Assembly: GCA_903859715.1 (NCBI GenBank)
Contig: CAIONS010000056.1
Location: forward strand, 1 to 64,000
Source: an uncultured Opitutia bacterium
GTDB lineage: Bacteria > Verrucomicrobiota > Verrucomicrobiia > Opitutales > Opitutaceae
Length of the DNA: 64,000 bases
Reading direction: 5' to 3'
The position numbers and the translations under genes were made by a program. The notes under the pieces were generated by a model that did not search any database, was not told the DNA's origin, and worked only from the letters and a program-made list of their open reading frames with translations. Below, piece after piece: positions 10,116 through 19,382 of the stretch (positions are counted from its first letter, which is position 1; each line of letters begins with the position of its first letter).

Positions 10116-11575
10116 TGAACTACGAAGCGGTCATCGGCCTTGAGGTTCACGTCCAGATCAAGACGAACTCCAAGGTTTTCACGCGGGTGGCGGCGGGTTA
10201 TGGCCAGCCGGAAAATACGCTGACGGATCCGGTCGTACTGGCGTTGCCCGGCACGCTGCCGGTGATGAACAAGGCCGCGCTCGATGCGATCATCAAGGCG
10301 GGCCTGCTGCTGGGCTGCGAGATTGCGCCGGTCTGTAAATGGGACCGGAAGAACTATTTCTATCCTGATTCGCCGAAGAACTACCAGATCTCGCAATACG
10401 ACCAGCCGATGTGCCTTGGCGGCAGCGTGGAGATCGAGCTGCCCGGCCCGGCGCGGAACGTGATGGGCGAGCACAAACGGATCCCGCTCACCCGCATTCA
10501 TCTGGAGGAGGACGTGGGTAAACTGAACCATTTCGCGACGGAGTCGCTCGTGGACTACAACCGGGCCGGCACGCCCCTCATGGAGATTGTTTCCGATCCG
10601 ACGATGCATTCCGCCGAGGAGGCGTTTGCTTACCTGACTTCGCTGCGGGCCACCATGATCTATGGCGGTATCTCCGACTGCGACATGGAGAAAGGCCAGC
10701 TGCGCTGCGATGCGAACATTTCGATCCGTCCGGTGGGAGAGACGAAGCTCGGGACCAAGGTTGAATTGAAGAACCTCAACTCGATCTCGTTTGTGCGCGA
10801 CGGCATTGCCCATGAGATCAAGCGGCAGCTCGCCGTGCTTGAGCGCGGCGGCACGCTGGTACAGGAGACGCGGGATTACGACGGCCAGACGGGCACGTCG
10901 CAGTCGCTGCGCTCGAAAGAAATGGCGCACGACTACCGCTACTTTCCCGATCCGGACCTGATGCCGGTGAAAGTGGATGAAGGGTGGAAGGACAAACTCC
11001 GCGCCGAATGCCCCGAGTTGTCCTTTCCCAAGCAGCGTCGCTTTGCGGAAGCCTACGCGCTGCCGTATACGCTGACCTCCGTGCTGGTTTGGGACAAGGC
11101 CCTGGCGGATTATTTTGAGGAAGCCGTAAAACTGGCGGGCAGTGGCAAGGCCCAGGCCGTGGGCAACTGGGTCGTCAATGATCTGCTCCGTGAGCTGGGC
11201 ACCTCCCATCGGGCGTTATCGGACTCAAAAATCAGCCCGGCGCACCTCGCCGCACTCGTGCAGCTGGTGGATAGCGGCACCGTACTGACGAATGCCGCGA
11301 AGGAAATTTTTGTCGAGATGTTCGCCACCGGAGAGACTCCTGGGGTCATCGCGGATCGCCGCGGCCTCCGGGCCACGGCGACCGATGCGGGTGAGCTGGA
11401 GCAGTGGTGTCGTGACTCCATCGCGGCCAACGCCAAGGCCGTGGTGGAATTCAAGGCCGGCAAGGACAGTGCGATCAACGCCTTCAAGGGGCCGGTGATG
11501 AAGGCGGCCAAGGGCAAGGCGGACCCGAAGCTCGTGGATGCCACACTCCGCCGGCTGCTCGCGGCGATGGGATAG
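10115..11575 (+). CDS. gatB: Glutamyl-tRNA(Gln) amidotransferase subunit B
   Basis: A 486-residue kinase-like subunit that phosphorylates the misacylated carboxylate and transfers ammonia to it. It begins [17 protein letters not shown], the family hallmark. The metal-site region includes HLEEDVGKLNH and the C-terminal helical and YqeY domains recognise tRNA. An upstream in-frame GTG is possible, but the ATG at 10115 overlapping the gatA TGA fits the coupled arrangement. A tRNA-Gln gene and a GluQRS gene lie elsewhere in this window. Confidence 0.96.
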   Translation: MNYEAVIGLEVHVQIKTNSKVFTRVAAGYGQPENTLTDPVVLALPGTLPVMNKAALDAIIKAGLLLGCEIAPVCKWDRKNYFYPDSPKNYQISQYDQPMCLGGSVEIELPGPARNVMGEHKRIPLTRIHLEEDVGKLNHFATESLVDYNRAGTPLMEIVSDPTMHSAEEAFAYLTSLRATMIYGGISDCDMEKGQLRCDANISIRPVGETKLGTKVELKNLNSISFVRDGIAHEIKRQLAVLERGGTLVQETRDYDGQTGTSQSLRSKEMAHDYRYFPDPDLMPVKVDEGWKDKLRAECPELSFPKQRRFAEAYALPYTLTSVLVWDKALADYFEEAVKLAGSGKAQAVGNWVVNDLLRELGTSHRALSDSKISPAHLAALVQLVDSGTVLTNAAKEIFVEMFATGETPGVIADRRGLRATATDAGELEQWCRDSIAANAKAVVEFKAGKDSAINAFKGPVMKAAKGKADPKLVDATLRRLLAAMG

Positions 11576-11577
11576 GA

Positions 11578-11608
11578 AGTGGCGCAGGCATTCTGCCTGC
11601 GCTACCCA
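11578..11608. repeat. Short GC-rich palindrome
   Basis: A palindromic word pair GCGCAGGCA/TGCCTGCGC sits directly after gatB. The same words occur at about 35769-35825, so this belongs to a dispersed intergenic family rather than being unique to this site. It could also act as a weak terminator, although no T-run follows. Confidence 0.55.
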
Positions 11609-11665
11609 GACGATGGTGCGAGGGGAGTTGCGTCTGCGGACACTCGATTCTAGCTTGGTTGAGCT

Positions 11666-12442
11666 ATGAAAGACACGAATCGCGGGACTAATTCAGTTTC
11701 GCGGCGCGAAGCACTCAAGACCTTGGGTGCCGGAGCCGCTTTGTTGGGATTGGGCATGATTTCCACCCGGGCGCTGGCTGCCGACAGTCCGGCGGGGCCG
11801 GCTGCGGGTTTGCCGGCTTCCCCGACGCAGCCGTTTGTCCTGCCCAAGCTCGGCTATGCCTTTGATGCCCTCGAGCCGCACATCGATGCGCGCACGATGG
11901 AAATCCATTATACGAAGCATCATCAGGCCTATGTCACGAACGCCAACAAGGCGCTGGCCGATTATCCCGACCTGCATAAGCTCAGTGCGGGGGAAATCCT
12001 GAAGAACCTCGGGGCGATGCCGGAGAAAATCCGCACAACCCTGCGCAACAACGTCGGCGGACATGCCAACCATTCATTTTTCTGGCAGGTGATCGGCCCG
12101 AACGCGGGCGGCGCCCCGACCGGAAGCCTCGCGGCCGCCCTCACGGCCTCATTCGGCTCGGTCGATAAATTCAAGGCGCAGTTTTCCGAGGCGGCGACAA
12201 AGCGCTTTGGCAGCGGTTGGGCCTGGCTCAGTGTGAAGGGTGGAGTGCTCACGGTGAGTTCATCCGCCAATCAAGATTCACCGCTCAGCGATGGCGCTAC
12301 ACCGGTGCTGGGGCTCGATGTCTGGGAGCACGCCTATTATCTGCATTACCAAAACCGCCGGGCGGACTACATCGCGGCCTTTTGGAACGTGGTCAACTGG
12401 ACCCAAGCCGAAGCGAACTACGTCGCGGCGCTCAAGGCGTGA
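11666..12442 (+). CDS. Superoxide dismutase (Fe/Mn), Tat-exported
   Basis: Dismutates superoxide using Fe or Mn, here outside the cytoplasm. The 258-residue precursor starts with a twin-arginine signal ([20 protein letters not shown]) and an ALAA cleavage region. The mature enzyme begins at about [18 protein letters not shown]. The four metal ligands lie in the expected motifs: His in MEIHYTKHH, His in [10 protein letters not shown], and Asp and His in [12 protein letters not shown]. It converges on a Fur-like regulator gene with a shared terminator between them. An exported Fe/Mn enzyme is less common than a cytoplasmic one, but the signal peptide is clear. Confidence 0.95.
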   Translation: MKDTNRGTNSVSRREALKTLGAGAALLGLGMISTRALAADSPAGPAAGLPASPTQPFVLPKLGYAFDALEPHIDARTMEIHYTKHHQAYVTNANKALADYPDLHKLSAGEILKNLGAMPEKIRTTLRNNVGGHANHSFFWQVIGPNAGGAPTGSLAAALTASFGSVDKFKAQFSEAATKRFGSGWAWLSVKGGVLTVSSSANQDSPLSDGATPVLGLDVWEHAYYLHYQNRRADYIAAFWNVVNWTQAEANYVAALKA

Positions 12443-12475
12443 GGCTTCGCCGGCGCTCCGGCCGAAAACAATACT

Positions 12476-12504
12476 ACGACGCGGACCGATCAGGTTCGCG
12501 TCGT
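12476..12504. terminator. Bidirectional terminator between sod and fur-like gene
   Basis: A 12-pair inverted repeat (ACGACGCGGACC with GGTTCGCGTCGT, one G-T pair) lies between the convergent genes. The stop codon of the minus-strand gene falls in the loop. T residues follow on the plus side and A residues precede it. Confidence 0.65.
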
Positions 12505-13068
12505 TTGCTTAAGAGGGGAGCGATCGCCTGCCTCAATGGATGCGCGAGTGGGCGAATTGGTCGGGGTAGGTATGCGCGCAGCCGGGGGAGCCTTGCCGAA
12601 GAATTCAACCATGTGGGTCACGTCCGTGTAACCCTTGGATTTGAGCACTTCCTCAATCTGCATGACGCACCGGCGGACTTCGGCGGTGGTCTCGCTATCA
12701 ATCTCCTCCACCCGATTGGTCTCCTTACAGATTAAATGGTAGCTCTTGTTCTCGCCCAGGTTGATATTATACAGGCTGGTGCCGTTGTGGTAGAACGAGC
12801 GTCGGACCAAGCCGATTTCCTCAAATGCAGCCAAACAGCGATAAACCGTCACGAGATCGCAGGAGCCAGGGGTTAGGTCGCCGTGGATCTGCTCGATGCT
12901 GGTCGGCTGGCCGCGTTTGACGAGGGCGGTGAGAATGGCGATGCGGGGCTGGGTAATGCGAAGGCCGGCCCGCTTGAGGTGGGAGCAAGCGAGAGTGATA
13001 GGCGACTGAACTCCAGCGCTGGGTTTGCCGCTAACCAGGGGGTGATTAGTTTGAGTTGAAGCGATCAT
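12490..13068 (-). CDS. Fur-family transcriptional regulator
   Basis: This 192-residue protein (ATG at 13068) has the Fur winged helix at about residues 25-100, with LKRAGLRITQPRIAILTAL and VTVYRCLAAFEEIGLVRR. The dimerisation part follows (YHLICKETNRVEEIDSE). In classical Fur this segment holds a Cys-x-x-Cys structural zinc motif. Here the second position is Thr, and the second Cys pair near the C-terminus is absent. About 30 residues of Pro/Thr-rich tail are extra. It converges with the superoxide dismutase gene, so a role in iron, manganese or peroxide response is plausible but unproven. An upstream in-frame start at 13092 would add eight residues. Confidence 0.85.
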   Translation of the reverse strand: MIASTQTNHPLVSGKPSAGVQSPITLACSHLKRAGLRITQPRIAILTALVKRGQPTSIEQIHGDLTPGSCDLVTVYRCLAAFEEIGLVRRSFYHNGTSLYNINLGENKSYHLICKETNRVEEIDSETTAEVRRCVMQIEEVLKSKGYTDVTHMVEFFGKAPPAARIPTPTNSPTRASIEAGDRSPLKQTTRT

Positions 13069-13210
13069 TGGTCTGCAAAGTGTAACAATCACCCAGAACT
13101 GGCGAGGGAATTTAACCTATCCCTTGGTACAGGTAACCCCTAGACTCGTTCCGTGTGGGTTGCTGGTTGCGCGGCCAACCGGCCTGTGCTTACTCCTCCT
13201 GCTACGAATC

Positions 13211-13648
13211 ATGCAAGACCCGGACTTCGCCGAGATCGTTGGACTCATCTGCAAGGAAGACACCCGCTTTGACCGCAAGGCCTATGACTTTATCCGTCAG
13301 GGTCTCGATCATGCGGTCAAGGAACTGAAAAAGAAGGATGCCCCGCGGGCGGGACGTTCCCGCCATGTTTCCGGACCGGAACTGCTTGAAGGACTGAAGG
13401 TTTATGCACTGGACCAATTCGGCCCGCTGGCCAAGACCGTGCTCAATTCCTGGGGCGTCAAGCGCTGTTCCGATTTTGGCGACATCGTTTTCAATCTGAT
13501 TGAATATAATGTCTTCAGCAAAACCGACAATGACCGCCGCGAGGACTTTTCCGACCTGTACACTTTTGAGGATGCCTTCGTGAAACCCTTCCTGCCGACC
13601 AAGGCCCGCAAGGGTTCTTCCAGCACCGAGGCGGTTGGGTCTGTCTAG
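13211..13648 (+). CDS. Minf_1886 family protein
   Basis: This 145-residue protein starts MQDPDFAEIVGLICKEDTRF and contains AYDFIRQGLDHAVK, HVSGPELLEGLKVYALDQFG and WGVKRCSDFGDIVFNLIE. This is the pattern of a conserved family of unknown function typical of Verrucomicrobiota and Planctomycetota. The longer frame from 13124 has no plausible N-terminus. The downstream M16 peptidase gene follows after 30 bases and may share a transcript. No catalytic motif is visible. Confidence 0.85.
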   Translation: MQDPDFAEIVGLICKEDTRFDRKAYDFIRQGLDHAVKELKKKDAPRAGRSRHVSGPELLEGLKVYALDQFGPLAKTVLNSWGVKRCSDFGDIVFNLIEYNVFSKTDNDRREDFSDLYTFEDAFVKPFLPTKARKGSSSTEAVGSV

Positions 13649-13678
13649 ACTCGCGCCCGTCCGAGCCCCGCCACCTTC

Positions 13679-16240
13679 ATGCCTAACGCCTATTCCGCCA
13701 CCGCGGATCTCCGACTCCTTGACCCTTTCTGGCGCGAATCAGTCGACCGCAGCGTTCTGCCGAACGGCCTCACGCTTATCCTCAAGCCCGACCGCTCCGC
13801 CGCACTGGCGTCCGTGCAGGTCTGGGTGAAGACCGGGAGCATTCACGAGGGCGGACTTCTCGGCGCGGGGCTCTCGCACTACCTGGAGCACATGCTGTTC
13901 AAGGGCACGTCCCGCCGGGCGGGCCGCGAGATCTCGGCAACCGTCCAGGCACATGGCGGCTACATCAACGCCTACACGACCTTCGATCGTACCGTCTACT
14001 ACATCGACCTGCCGAGCGAGCACACCGCGGTGGCGATCGATCTGCTCGCGGATGCCGTGTTGCATTCCACGTTGCCCGCGGATGAAACTGCGAAGGAGAA
14101 GGACGTCATTTTGCGCGAGATCGCGATGACGAAGGACGACCCTGACAACCGCCTGTGGGACACACTTTTCTCGACGGCATTCCGGGATCATCCTTACCGC
14201 CAGCCCATCATCGGGCATCGCGATGTCTTTTCCGCCGTCACGCATGAGGATCTGGTGGGCTATTATCGGGCGCGTTATGTGCCGAACAATCTCGTGGTCG
14301 TCATCGTGGGCGACATCGACGTGGCGGCCACCCGCTCAGTAGTGGAGCAACACTTTGGGGCTGCGGCCCGTGGACGACTGGCGCCTGTCTTGGTGCCGGC
14401 GGAATCGTTGCAGCTCGCCGCCCGTTCCGAGCATCGGTTTGAGGAGGTTGAGATCACCCGCGCGGCGCTGGCGTGGCCGATTCCCGGCCTGACACATGAC
14501 GATGCGCCGGTGCTCGATCTGCTCGCCATGGTGCTCGGCAGCGGGGACAGCTCGGTTCTCTGGCAGGAAATCCGGGAGAAAACCGGCCTGGTCCACACGA
14601 TCGATGCCGCGAGCTGGAATCCCGGCACCAGCGGATTGTTTTGCATTTCCTTCACGACGGATACCGCCAAGCGGGCGATTGCGACCACGGCCATTGAAAA
14701 GGCCATTGCCCGCTGTGCCACCCGCGGGTTCACCGCTGCCCAGCTCAAGAAGGCGCTCCGTCAGCTGGTGGTCGGCGAGATCAACACGCGCAAGACCATG
14801 AGCGGCCAGGCTTCGCGGCTTGGCGCGGCCGAGGTCGTCGTGGGTGAACTCGATTTTAGTCGCGCGTACTTCGAGCGCCTGCGAACCATCACGCCGGCCG
14901 AACTTCGCCGGGTGCTCCGGACTTACCTCGTTCCGTCGCGCCAGACATCGATTTCAATCAATCCGAAGGAATCCGCGCATACGACTGGACAGCAATCCGC
15001 GGTGATGGAGACGGTCGCCGATTTTCAGGAAATCCGGCTGCCGAACGGCGCCCGGTTGCTGCTGCAACCCGACCACCGGCTGCCGAATCTGCATCTCCGC
15101 CTAGCGATGCTGGGCGGCCCGCTGCTGGAGGAACCGGGCCGGCGCGGAGCCACCGCGCTACTGGCGACCATGCTGACCAAGGATACGCGTCACCATAGCT
15201 CGGCCGAAGTGGCGCAGTTCATCGAGGAGGTTGGCGGATCGTTTTATCCGTTCTCGGGCAACAACTCGATCGGACTGGCCGTCGAAGTCCTTCCGCCCGA
15301 CGCGGCGCGCGCGCTGGCGATCTTGGAGGAGGCGATCTGCACGCCGGCTTTCAAGCCGGCGACGTTTGCCTTGGAACGCGACACGCAGGTGGCCGCATTG
15401 CAGCAGGACGCGGATGATGTGGTGACATGGGCCCGCAAACGGATGCGGGAGTTGTTTTTCGGAGCGTATCCGCTGGCCCTCGATGCCGCGGGCAATGAGG
15501 CCGGCGTCAAAGTGCTCACTCCGGCCGATCTGGTGGCGCTGCATCGCCGGCTGCGCGTCGCTTCCAACGTGGTCCTCGCAGTTGCGGGGGATTTCGACCC
15601 GCGCAAACTGACGCCAAAGCTGAAGGCATTCCTGGCGAAACTTCCCCGCGGGCCGGTGCCGGTTTCGACCGCGCGCTTTGCCGGTCCGGCGAAAACCGGC
15701 GATTTTGTGGAAAACCAGCCGCGTGAGCAGGCAGTCGTGCTGCAGGCGTTTCCCGGTCCGTGCGTCAACGCGGACGACTTCTATGTCAGCGAAGTGGCCG
15801 ACGAGTTGTTCAGCGGCATGGCGTCGCGCCTGTTTGAGCGCGTGCGTGAAGAAAAGGGGCTCGCGTACTTCATCCGTTCGGGGCGGATCGCTGGAATGGA
15901 CGCCGGCATGTTTTACTTCTTTGCCGGGACCCAGCCCGGCCGCGAGGCCGAGGTCTTGGCCGAGATTGATGCGGAAATCGCTCGGGTACAGCTCGGCGGG
16001 GTGGAGACGGAGGAACTCGCCCGCTGCCAGACCCGGCTGAAGGCGGCGCGCCGCCAAGGCATGCAAACCAACTCGGCCCGCGCGATGCAGGCTGCGATCA
16101 ACGCGCTGCAGGGCCAGCCGGTTAACGACTGGAGGAATCATGACGCGCGCATCGACGCTGTGAGCATCACCGACCTTGCCCGGTTCGCGCAGCGGCATTT
16201 CCAGCGTTCGCTCCGCACCCAGCTGGTCGTGAAGCCGTGA
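13679..16240 (+). CDS. M16 family zinc peptidase, two tandem copies
   Basis: An 853-residue fusion of two M16 peptidase units, like pitrilysin-type proteins. The first unit carries the inverted zinc motif HYLEH at residues 67-71, followed by the downstream Glu region (EKDVILREIAM). The second unit (from about residue 445, RLPNGARLLLQPDHR) has lost HxxEH. It supplies the Arg/Tyr substrate side instead, near the C-terminus (RVREEKGLAYFIRSG). No clear signal peptide is present. The next gene starts inside its stop codon (GTGA), so the two are translationally coupled. Confidence 0.93.
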   Translation: MPNAYSATADLRLLDPFWRESVDRSVLPNGLTLILKPDRSAALASVQVWVKTGSIHEGGLLGAGLSHYLEHMLFKGTSRRAGREISATVQAHGGYINAYTTFDRTVYYIDLPSEHTAVAIDLLADAVLHSTLPADETAKEKDVILREIAMTKDDPDNRLWDTLFSTAFRDHPYRQPIIGHRDVFSAVTHEDLVGYYRARYVPNNLVVVIVGDIDVAATRSVVEQHFGAAARGRLAPVLVPAESLQLAARSEHRFEEVEITRAALAWPIPGLTHDDAPVLDLLAMVLGSGDSSVLWQEIREKTGLVHTIDAASWNPGTSGLFCISFTTDTAKRAIATTAIEKAIARCATRGFTAAQLKKALRQLVVGEINTRKTMSGQASRLGAAEVVVGELDFSRAYFERLRTITPAELRRVLRTYLVPSRQTSISINPKESAHTTGQQSAVMETVADFQEIRLPNGARLLLQPDHRLPNLHLRLAMLGGPLLEEPGRRGATALLATMLTKDTRHHSSAEVAQFIEEVGGSFYPFSGNNSIGLAVEVLPPDAARALAILEEAICTPAFKPATFALERDTQVAALQQDADDVVTWARKRMRELFFGAYPLALDAAGNEAGVKVLTPADLVALHRRLRVASNVVLAVAGDFDPRKLTPKLKAFLAKLPRGPVPVSTARFAGPAKTGDFVENQPREQAVVLQAFPGPCVNADDFYVSEVADELFSGMASRLFERVREEKGLAYFIRSGRIAGMDAGMFYFFAGTQPGREAEVLAEIDAEIARVQLGGVETEELARCQTRLKAARRQGMQTNSARAMQAAINALQGQPVNDWRNHDARIDAVSITDLARFAQRHFQRSLRTQLVVKP

Positions 16241-17040
16241 GCGAGCTCGCCGCGCTTTTCCCTGACGGTAACTACCGCTTTCATCTCACCCTGCGGCGGG
16301 GAGATCCCAAGGATTTTTTCGGACCGCAGGACCCGTCGGGGCACCTGTTGCGGGAACGGGCGAAATGGCTGGCGGAAAATCCGGCGCGCTACGTCGCGTT
16401 GCTGCCTGAGGGCGAGCCATTGCTGGCCGAGGTGGTGGAGCTGGGAGAGAAAGAGTGGGGCTTGCCGCGAGTGACGTCGGTGCGGGAACTGGGCGCGGCG
16501 TGGGAACCTGATGTCCTGCTCTTGTCACCGGATGCGACGGGCGCATTTCGGCTGTGCGGCGGGGCCCTGTGCTTCCCGACTGGCTGGGCGCTCGACGAGA
16601 AAATCGGGCATCCGCTGAATTTTATTCATGGCCCGGTGCCGGGACTGAACGTGGCGCTCGCCTCGCCGATCCAGCAATTTCTTTCGCGGTTGAAACCGGG
16701 GGCCGTGTTTTATCGCGACAACTGGGGCATCGTGGCGACGGATGAACTCAATCTTCATCCCGCGCGCGAAGTGCCCGCGCCTGTGCTTCCGGTTGCGCTC
16801 GAGCGCCTGTGGTTGAGGGTCGAATACCAGGCGTTGCTCGCATTGCCACAATCCAAGGGCGTGCTTTTTGGCATTCGCATCGCGCTGCACCGACTGGATG
16901 AAGTTGTGAGAGATTCCGCGGCCGTGGCGGGTTTGCGCCAAGCGCTGGCGACTATGCCCCCTGAAATGGCCTCGTACAAGAAACTCGCTGGCATCAGAGT
17001 GAAATTAATCGAATTCCTGGAAGAGAAATCTGGATTTTAA
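16237..17040 (+). CDS. DUF3445 (HODM alpha-like) protein
   Basis: A 267-residue protein with a GTG start overlapping the M16 stop. The core CFPTGWALDEKIGHPLNFIH and GPVPGLN match the DUF3445 family, whose characterised member is the haem-dependent oxidative N-demethylase alpha subunit. FYRDNWGIVATDEL and LWLRVEYQALLALPQSKGVL also fit. The other subunits of the described demethylase are not nearby, so the substrate is unknown. The link with a peptidase gene is unexplained. I am confident of the family and not of the reaction. Confidence 0.8.
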   Translation: MSELAALFPDGNYRFHLTLRRGDPKDFFGPQDPSGHLLRERAKWLAENPARYVALLPEGEPLLAEVVELGEKEWGLPRVTSVRELGAAWEPDVLLLSPDATGAFRLCGGALCFPTGWALDEKIGHPLNFIHGPVPGLNVALASPIQQFLSRLKPGAVFYRDNWGIVATDELNLHPAREVPAPVLPVALERLWLRVEYQALLALPQSKGVLFGIRIALHRLDEVVRDSAAVAGLRQALATMPPEMASYKKLAGIRVKLIEFLEEKSGF

Positions 17041-17068
17041 TTTCGACGCGCGGCAGTTTTTCGCGCGT

Positions 17069-17353
17069 ATGAAAAAACCATCCCCCCAGTTAGTCGCAGT
17101 GATCAGTCTGTTCACCCTCGTCTGCACCATGGTTGTCCCGGCCGTGCGCGCGGATGAGAAATCGGAAGCCGCCGCCACGCGGAAAGCCCAGCGCGAGGCG
17201 GAGGTGCTCAAGAAGTATGACGCCAACCAGGACGGCAAACTCGATGACACCGAGAAGGCCGCAAAGAAGGCCGACAAGGAAAAGGCCAAGGCCGAGCGGG
17301 ACGCGAAGAAGAAGGAACGCGCCGAGAAGAAGGCGGACGACGCGCAGAAGTGA
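17069..17353 (+). CDS. Small secreted Lys-rich EF-hand protein
   Basis: A 94-residue protein with a signal peptide (about residues 1-28, ending VRADE). It has one EF-hand-like calcium loop, DANQDGKLDDTE, and then a highly charged Lys/Glu/Ala helix to the end. Similar single-loop secreted proteins are common in Verrucomicrobiota and Planctomycetota, and their function is unknown. A strong terminator follows immediately. Confidence 0.8.
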   Translation: MKKPSPQLVAVISLFTLVCTMVVPAVRADEKSEAAATRKAQREAEVLKKYDANQDGKLDDTEKAAKKADKEKAKAERDAKKKERAEKKADDAQK

Positions 17354-17379
17354 GGCGGGTGCAGCTGCCTGTTGACTCG

Positions 17380-17408
17380 AGCCCCGGCGGAAACGCCGGG
17401 GCTTTTTT
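17380..17408 (+). terminator. Intrinsic terminator after EF-hand gene
   Basis: Perfect stem AGCCCCGGCG/CGCCGGGGCT with a GAAA loop followed by TTTTTTA. It lies at the convergent junction with nadK and overlaps the last bases of that gene. Confidence 0.9.
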
Positions 17409-18258
17409 ATACCCCGGATTTGGGCGCGTCAGCCGCGCCGCCGTTCCACTTGAGCTTCGTGCGTACCACGGAGAAATGCGAATAGTCCAACCGCTGGGCG
17501 AGCGACAGCTTGAGCTTCGAGATCGAAATCTCGACGGGGGTGCCGATGCCAACCTTGAGGTTGCGCTGTCCGTCGAGCGCCACGAGCAGGCGGGACTGAT
17601 CGGTGCGGTTGAAGACGCGCAGGCGGACGTTCTCGCGGAAAATGATGGAGCGGTTGCTCAGCGTGTGCGGACAGATCGGGGTCATCGCGATGACTGCGGC
17701 GCTGGGATGGACGAGCGGGCCGCCGGCGGAAAGGTTGTACGCGGTCGATCCGGTTGGGGTGGAGAAAATGAGGCCGTCGCAATAATAGTCGGTCACCAGT
17801 TCGCCATCGGCGACGACTTCGAGTCGCACCAGGCGGGAGTTGACCTCGTCCTTGATGAGCACGTCGTTCAACGCGAGGTCGTGCACGCCCGGGCCGGTCG
17901 AACAGTCGAGCATCGAGCGGTGAGCGATCTTGTAGGCACCGTTGATCAGAGCGCCGAAATGAGCCCGGGCCTCGTCGGCGGAAAACGTCGTGAGAAACCC
18001 CAGGCTCCCGCGGTTCACGCCGATGATCGGGACCTGCTCGCGAACGGCCTCGCGCGCGACGCCCAGCAGCGTGCCATCGCCACCGATAACACAGCAGGCA
18101 TCGACGCCGCGCAGGAAGCCTCGGGCCACCGGAAAACGCGTGGTGTGCTTGAGCTTCACGCCTGATTGCTTCGCGACGATCATGAGGGTGTGGGCCAGCT
18201 CCAGGGCGCCGGACTTGTCCTCGTTCACGACGAACGCGAGTTTGCGGATGGGCTTCAT
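17407..18258 (-). CDS. nadK: NAD kinase
   Basis: A 283-residue cytoplasmic enzyme that phosphorylates NAD to NADP. It carries the diagnostic GGDGT motif (CCVIGGDGTLLGVAR), GVNRGSLGFLT, the LALNDVLI segment and the second hallmark DGLIFSTPTGSTAYNLSAGG, all at expected spacing. The upstream region holds repeat elements and no visible promoter. It converges on the EF-hand gene. Confidence 0.95.
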   Translation of the reverse strand: MKPIRKLAFVVNEDKSGALELAHTLMIVAKQSGVKLKHTTRFPVARGFLRGVDACCVIGGDGTLLGVAREAVREQVPIIGVNRGSLGFLTTFSADEARAHFGALINGAYKIAHRSMLDCSTGPGVHDLALNDVLIKDEVNSRLVRLEVVADGELVTDYYCDGLIFSTPTGSTAYNLSAGGPLVHPSAAVIAMTPICPHTLSNRSIIFRENVRLRVFNRTDQSRLLVALDGQRNLKVGIGTPVEISISKLKLSLAQRLDYSHFSVVRTKLKWNGGAADAPKSGV

Positions 18259-18297
18259 TCGGGACTAATCCTACACACAAGCTGCAGGAGGGAAAAC

Positions 18298-18475
18298 CTT
18301 ATTTACCGCGAAGAGCGCAAAGGTCGCGGAGGTCGATCCAGTCACCACGAAAGACACGAAATCCGGATTTCTGAATTGATCGCTGAAACGCGGAGGAGCG
18401 GAAACACGGAATCGATCCCGATCAGTGAATTATTCGCCAACTTCCGCCCTTCCGTGCTTCCGCGATAAAATGATT
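18298..18475. repeat. Composite palindromic repeat (GCGGAAACGCGG word)
   Basis: It starts with ACCGCGAAGAGCGCAAAG and a CACCACGAAAGACACGAA unit, followed by the left arm GAAACGCGGAGGAGCGGAAA. A complementary right arm (TTCCGTGCTTCCGCGATAAA) closes it. The arms are the same words as in the elements at 20044-20190 and 58872-58952. Confidence 0.75.
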
Positions 18476-18489
18476 CGAACGTCGTGTTC

Positions 18490-19245
18490 TTAGCGGCTAA
18501 ACTTTTTCAGGCCGAGCAGGAACTCGCGGTTGCCGTCCGCGCCGGTGATGGGCGAGTCGATGCTGCCGAGGAGTTTGGCTCCGGGAAGTTCAGCGAGGGC
18601 GAAGTCACGCACGCTTGCGAGCGTGGCGTCCTGCACCCCCCGGTCGCGAATGACGCCGCGGCCCTTGTCCACCTCGGTCTTGCCGGCCTCGAATTGCGGC
18701 TTCACGAGGGCGATCAGCGTGCCGCCGGCGCGCAGGCAGGGCCAGACGGCGGGTAGGACGGCCTTGAGCGAGATGAACGACAGATCCATCACGATCACAT
18801 CAAACTCGCTGCGCGGCAGATCGGAGGGCTTGAGATGGCGGGCGTTGACCTTCTCGAGATTGGTCACGCGGGGATCGGCGCGAAGCTTAGCGTGAAGCTG
18901 GGCGCGGCCGACATCCACGCAGACCACGTCTGCCGCGCCGGCCTGCAGGGAGCAATCGGTGAAGCCGCCGGTGGATGCGCCCACGTCAAGCACATGGGCA
19001 CTCGTCAGATCGAGGGCGAAATGGGCGAGGGCGCCGGCGAGTTTTTCGCCGCCCCGGCTGACAAAGCGCGGCGGTTGTTCGACAGTCAGTTCGAAGTCGG
19101 CCGGAAAATCCTTGCCGGGTTTGTCGAGTCGCTCCGTGCCGTGCAGCACGCGGCCGGCCATGATCAGCGCCTTGGCTTGGGCCCGGGTCGGAGCGAGGCC
19201 GCGCATGACCAGCAGCTCATCGAGGCGGAGTTTGGCGACGGACAT
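18490..19245 (-). CDS. tlyA: TlyA-family rRNA 2'-O-methyltransferase
   Basis: A 251-residue protein with an N-terminal S4 RNA-binding domain (residues 1-60, [20 protein letters not shown]). A FtsJ-like methyltransferase follows. The SAM loop is [18 protein letters not shown], with VMDLSFISL and [10 protein letters not shown] downstream. Characterised TlyA proteins methylate 16S and 23S rRNA, and the same family was once called haemolysin A. It is flanked by repeat elements and is probably transcribed alone. Confidence 0.93.
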   Translation of the reverse strand: MSVAKLRLDELLVMRGLAPTRAQAKALIMAGRVLHGTERLDKPGKDFPADFELTVEQPPRFVSRGGEKLAGALAHFALDLTSAHVLDVGASTGGFTDCSLQAGAADVVCVDVGRAQLHAKLRADPRVTNLEKVNARHLKPSDLPRSEFDVIVMDLSFISLKAVLPAVWPCLRAGGTLIALVKPQFEAGKTEVDKGRGVIRDRGVQDATLASVRDFALAELPGAKLLGSIDSPITGADGNREFLLGLKKFSR

Positions 19246-19257
19246 GATTCGGAATTG

Positions 19258-19375
19258 AGGTGGAACGCGTTGTCCTTAACGCGTCGGCTTGGAGATGGAG
19301 CCGCGGCGCCCGCGCCGCGGTTGTTGGCTGGGACGCGGCGGGGGCGCCGCATCTCCAGCAAAACATGATTTCAAG
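19258..19375. repeat. GC-rich inverted repeat
   Basis: GGAGATGGAGCCGCGGCGCC at the left pairs roughly with GGCGCCGCATCTCC at the right, around an internal CCGCGGCG palindrome. It fills the gap between tlyA and the GDSL hydrolase gene. Confidence 0.55.
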
Positions 19376-19382
19376 CAATCAC

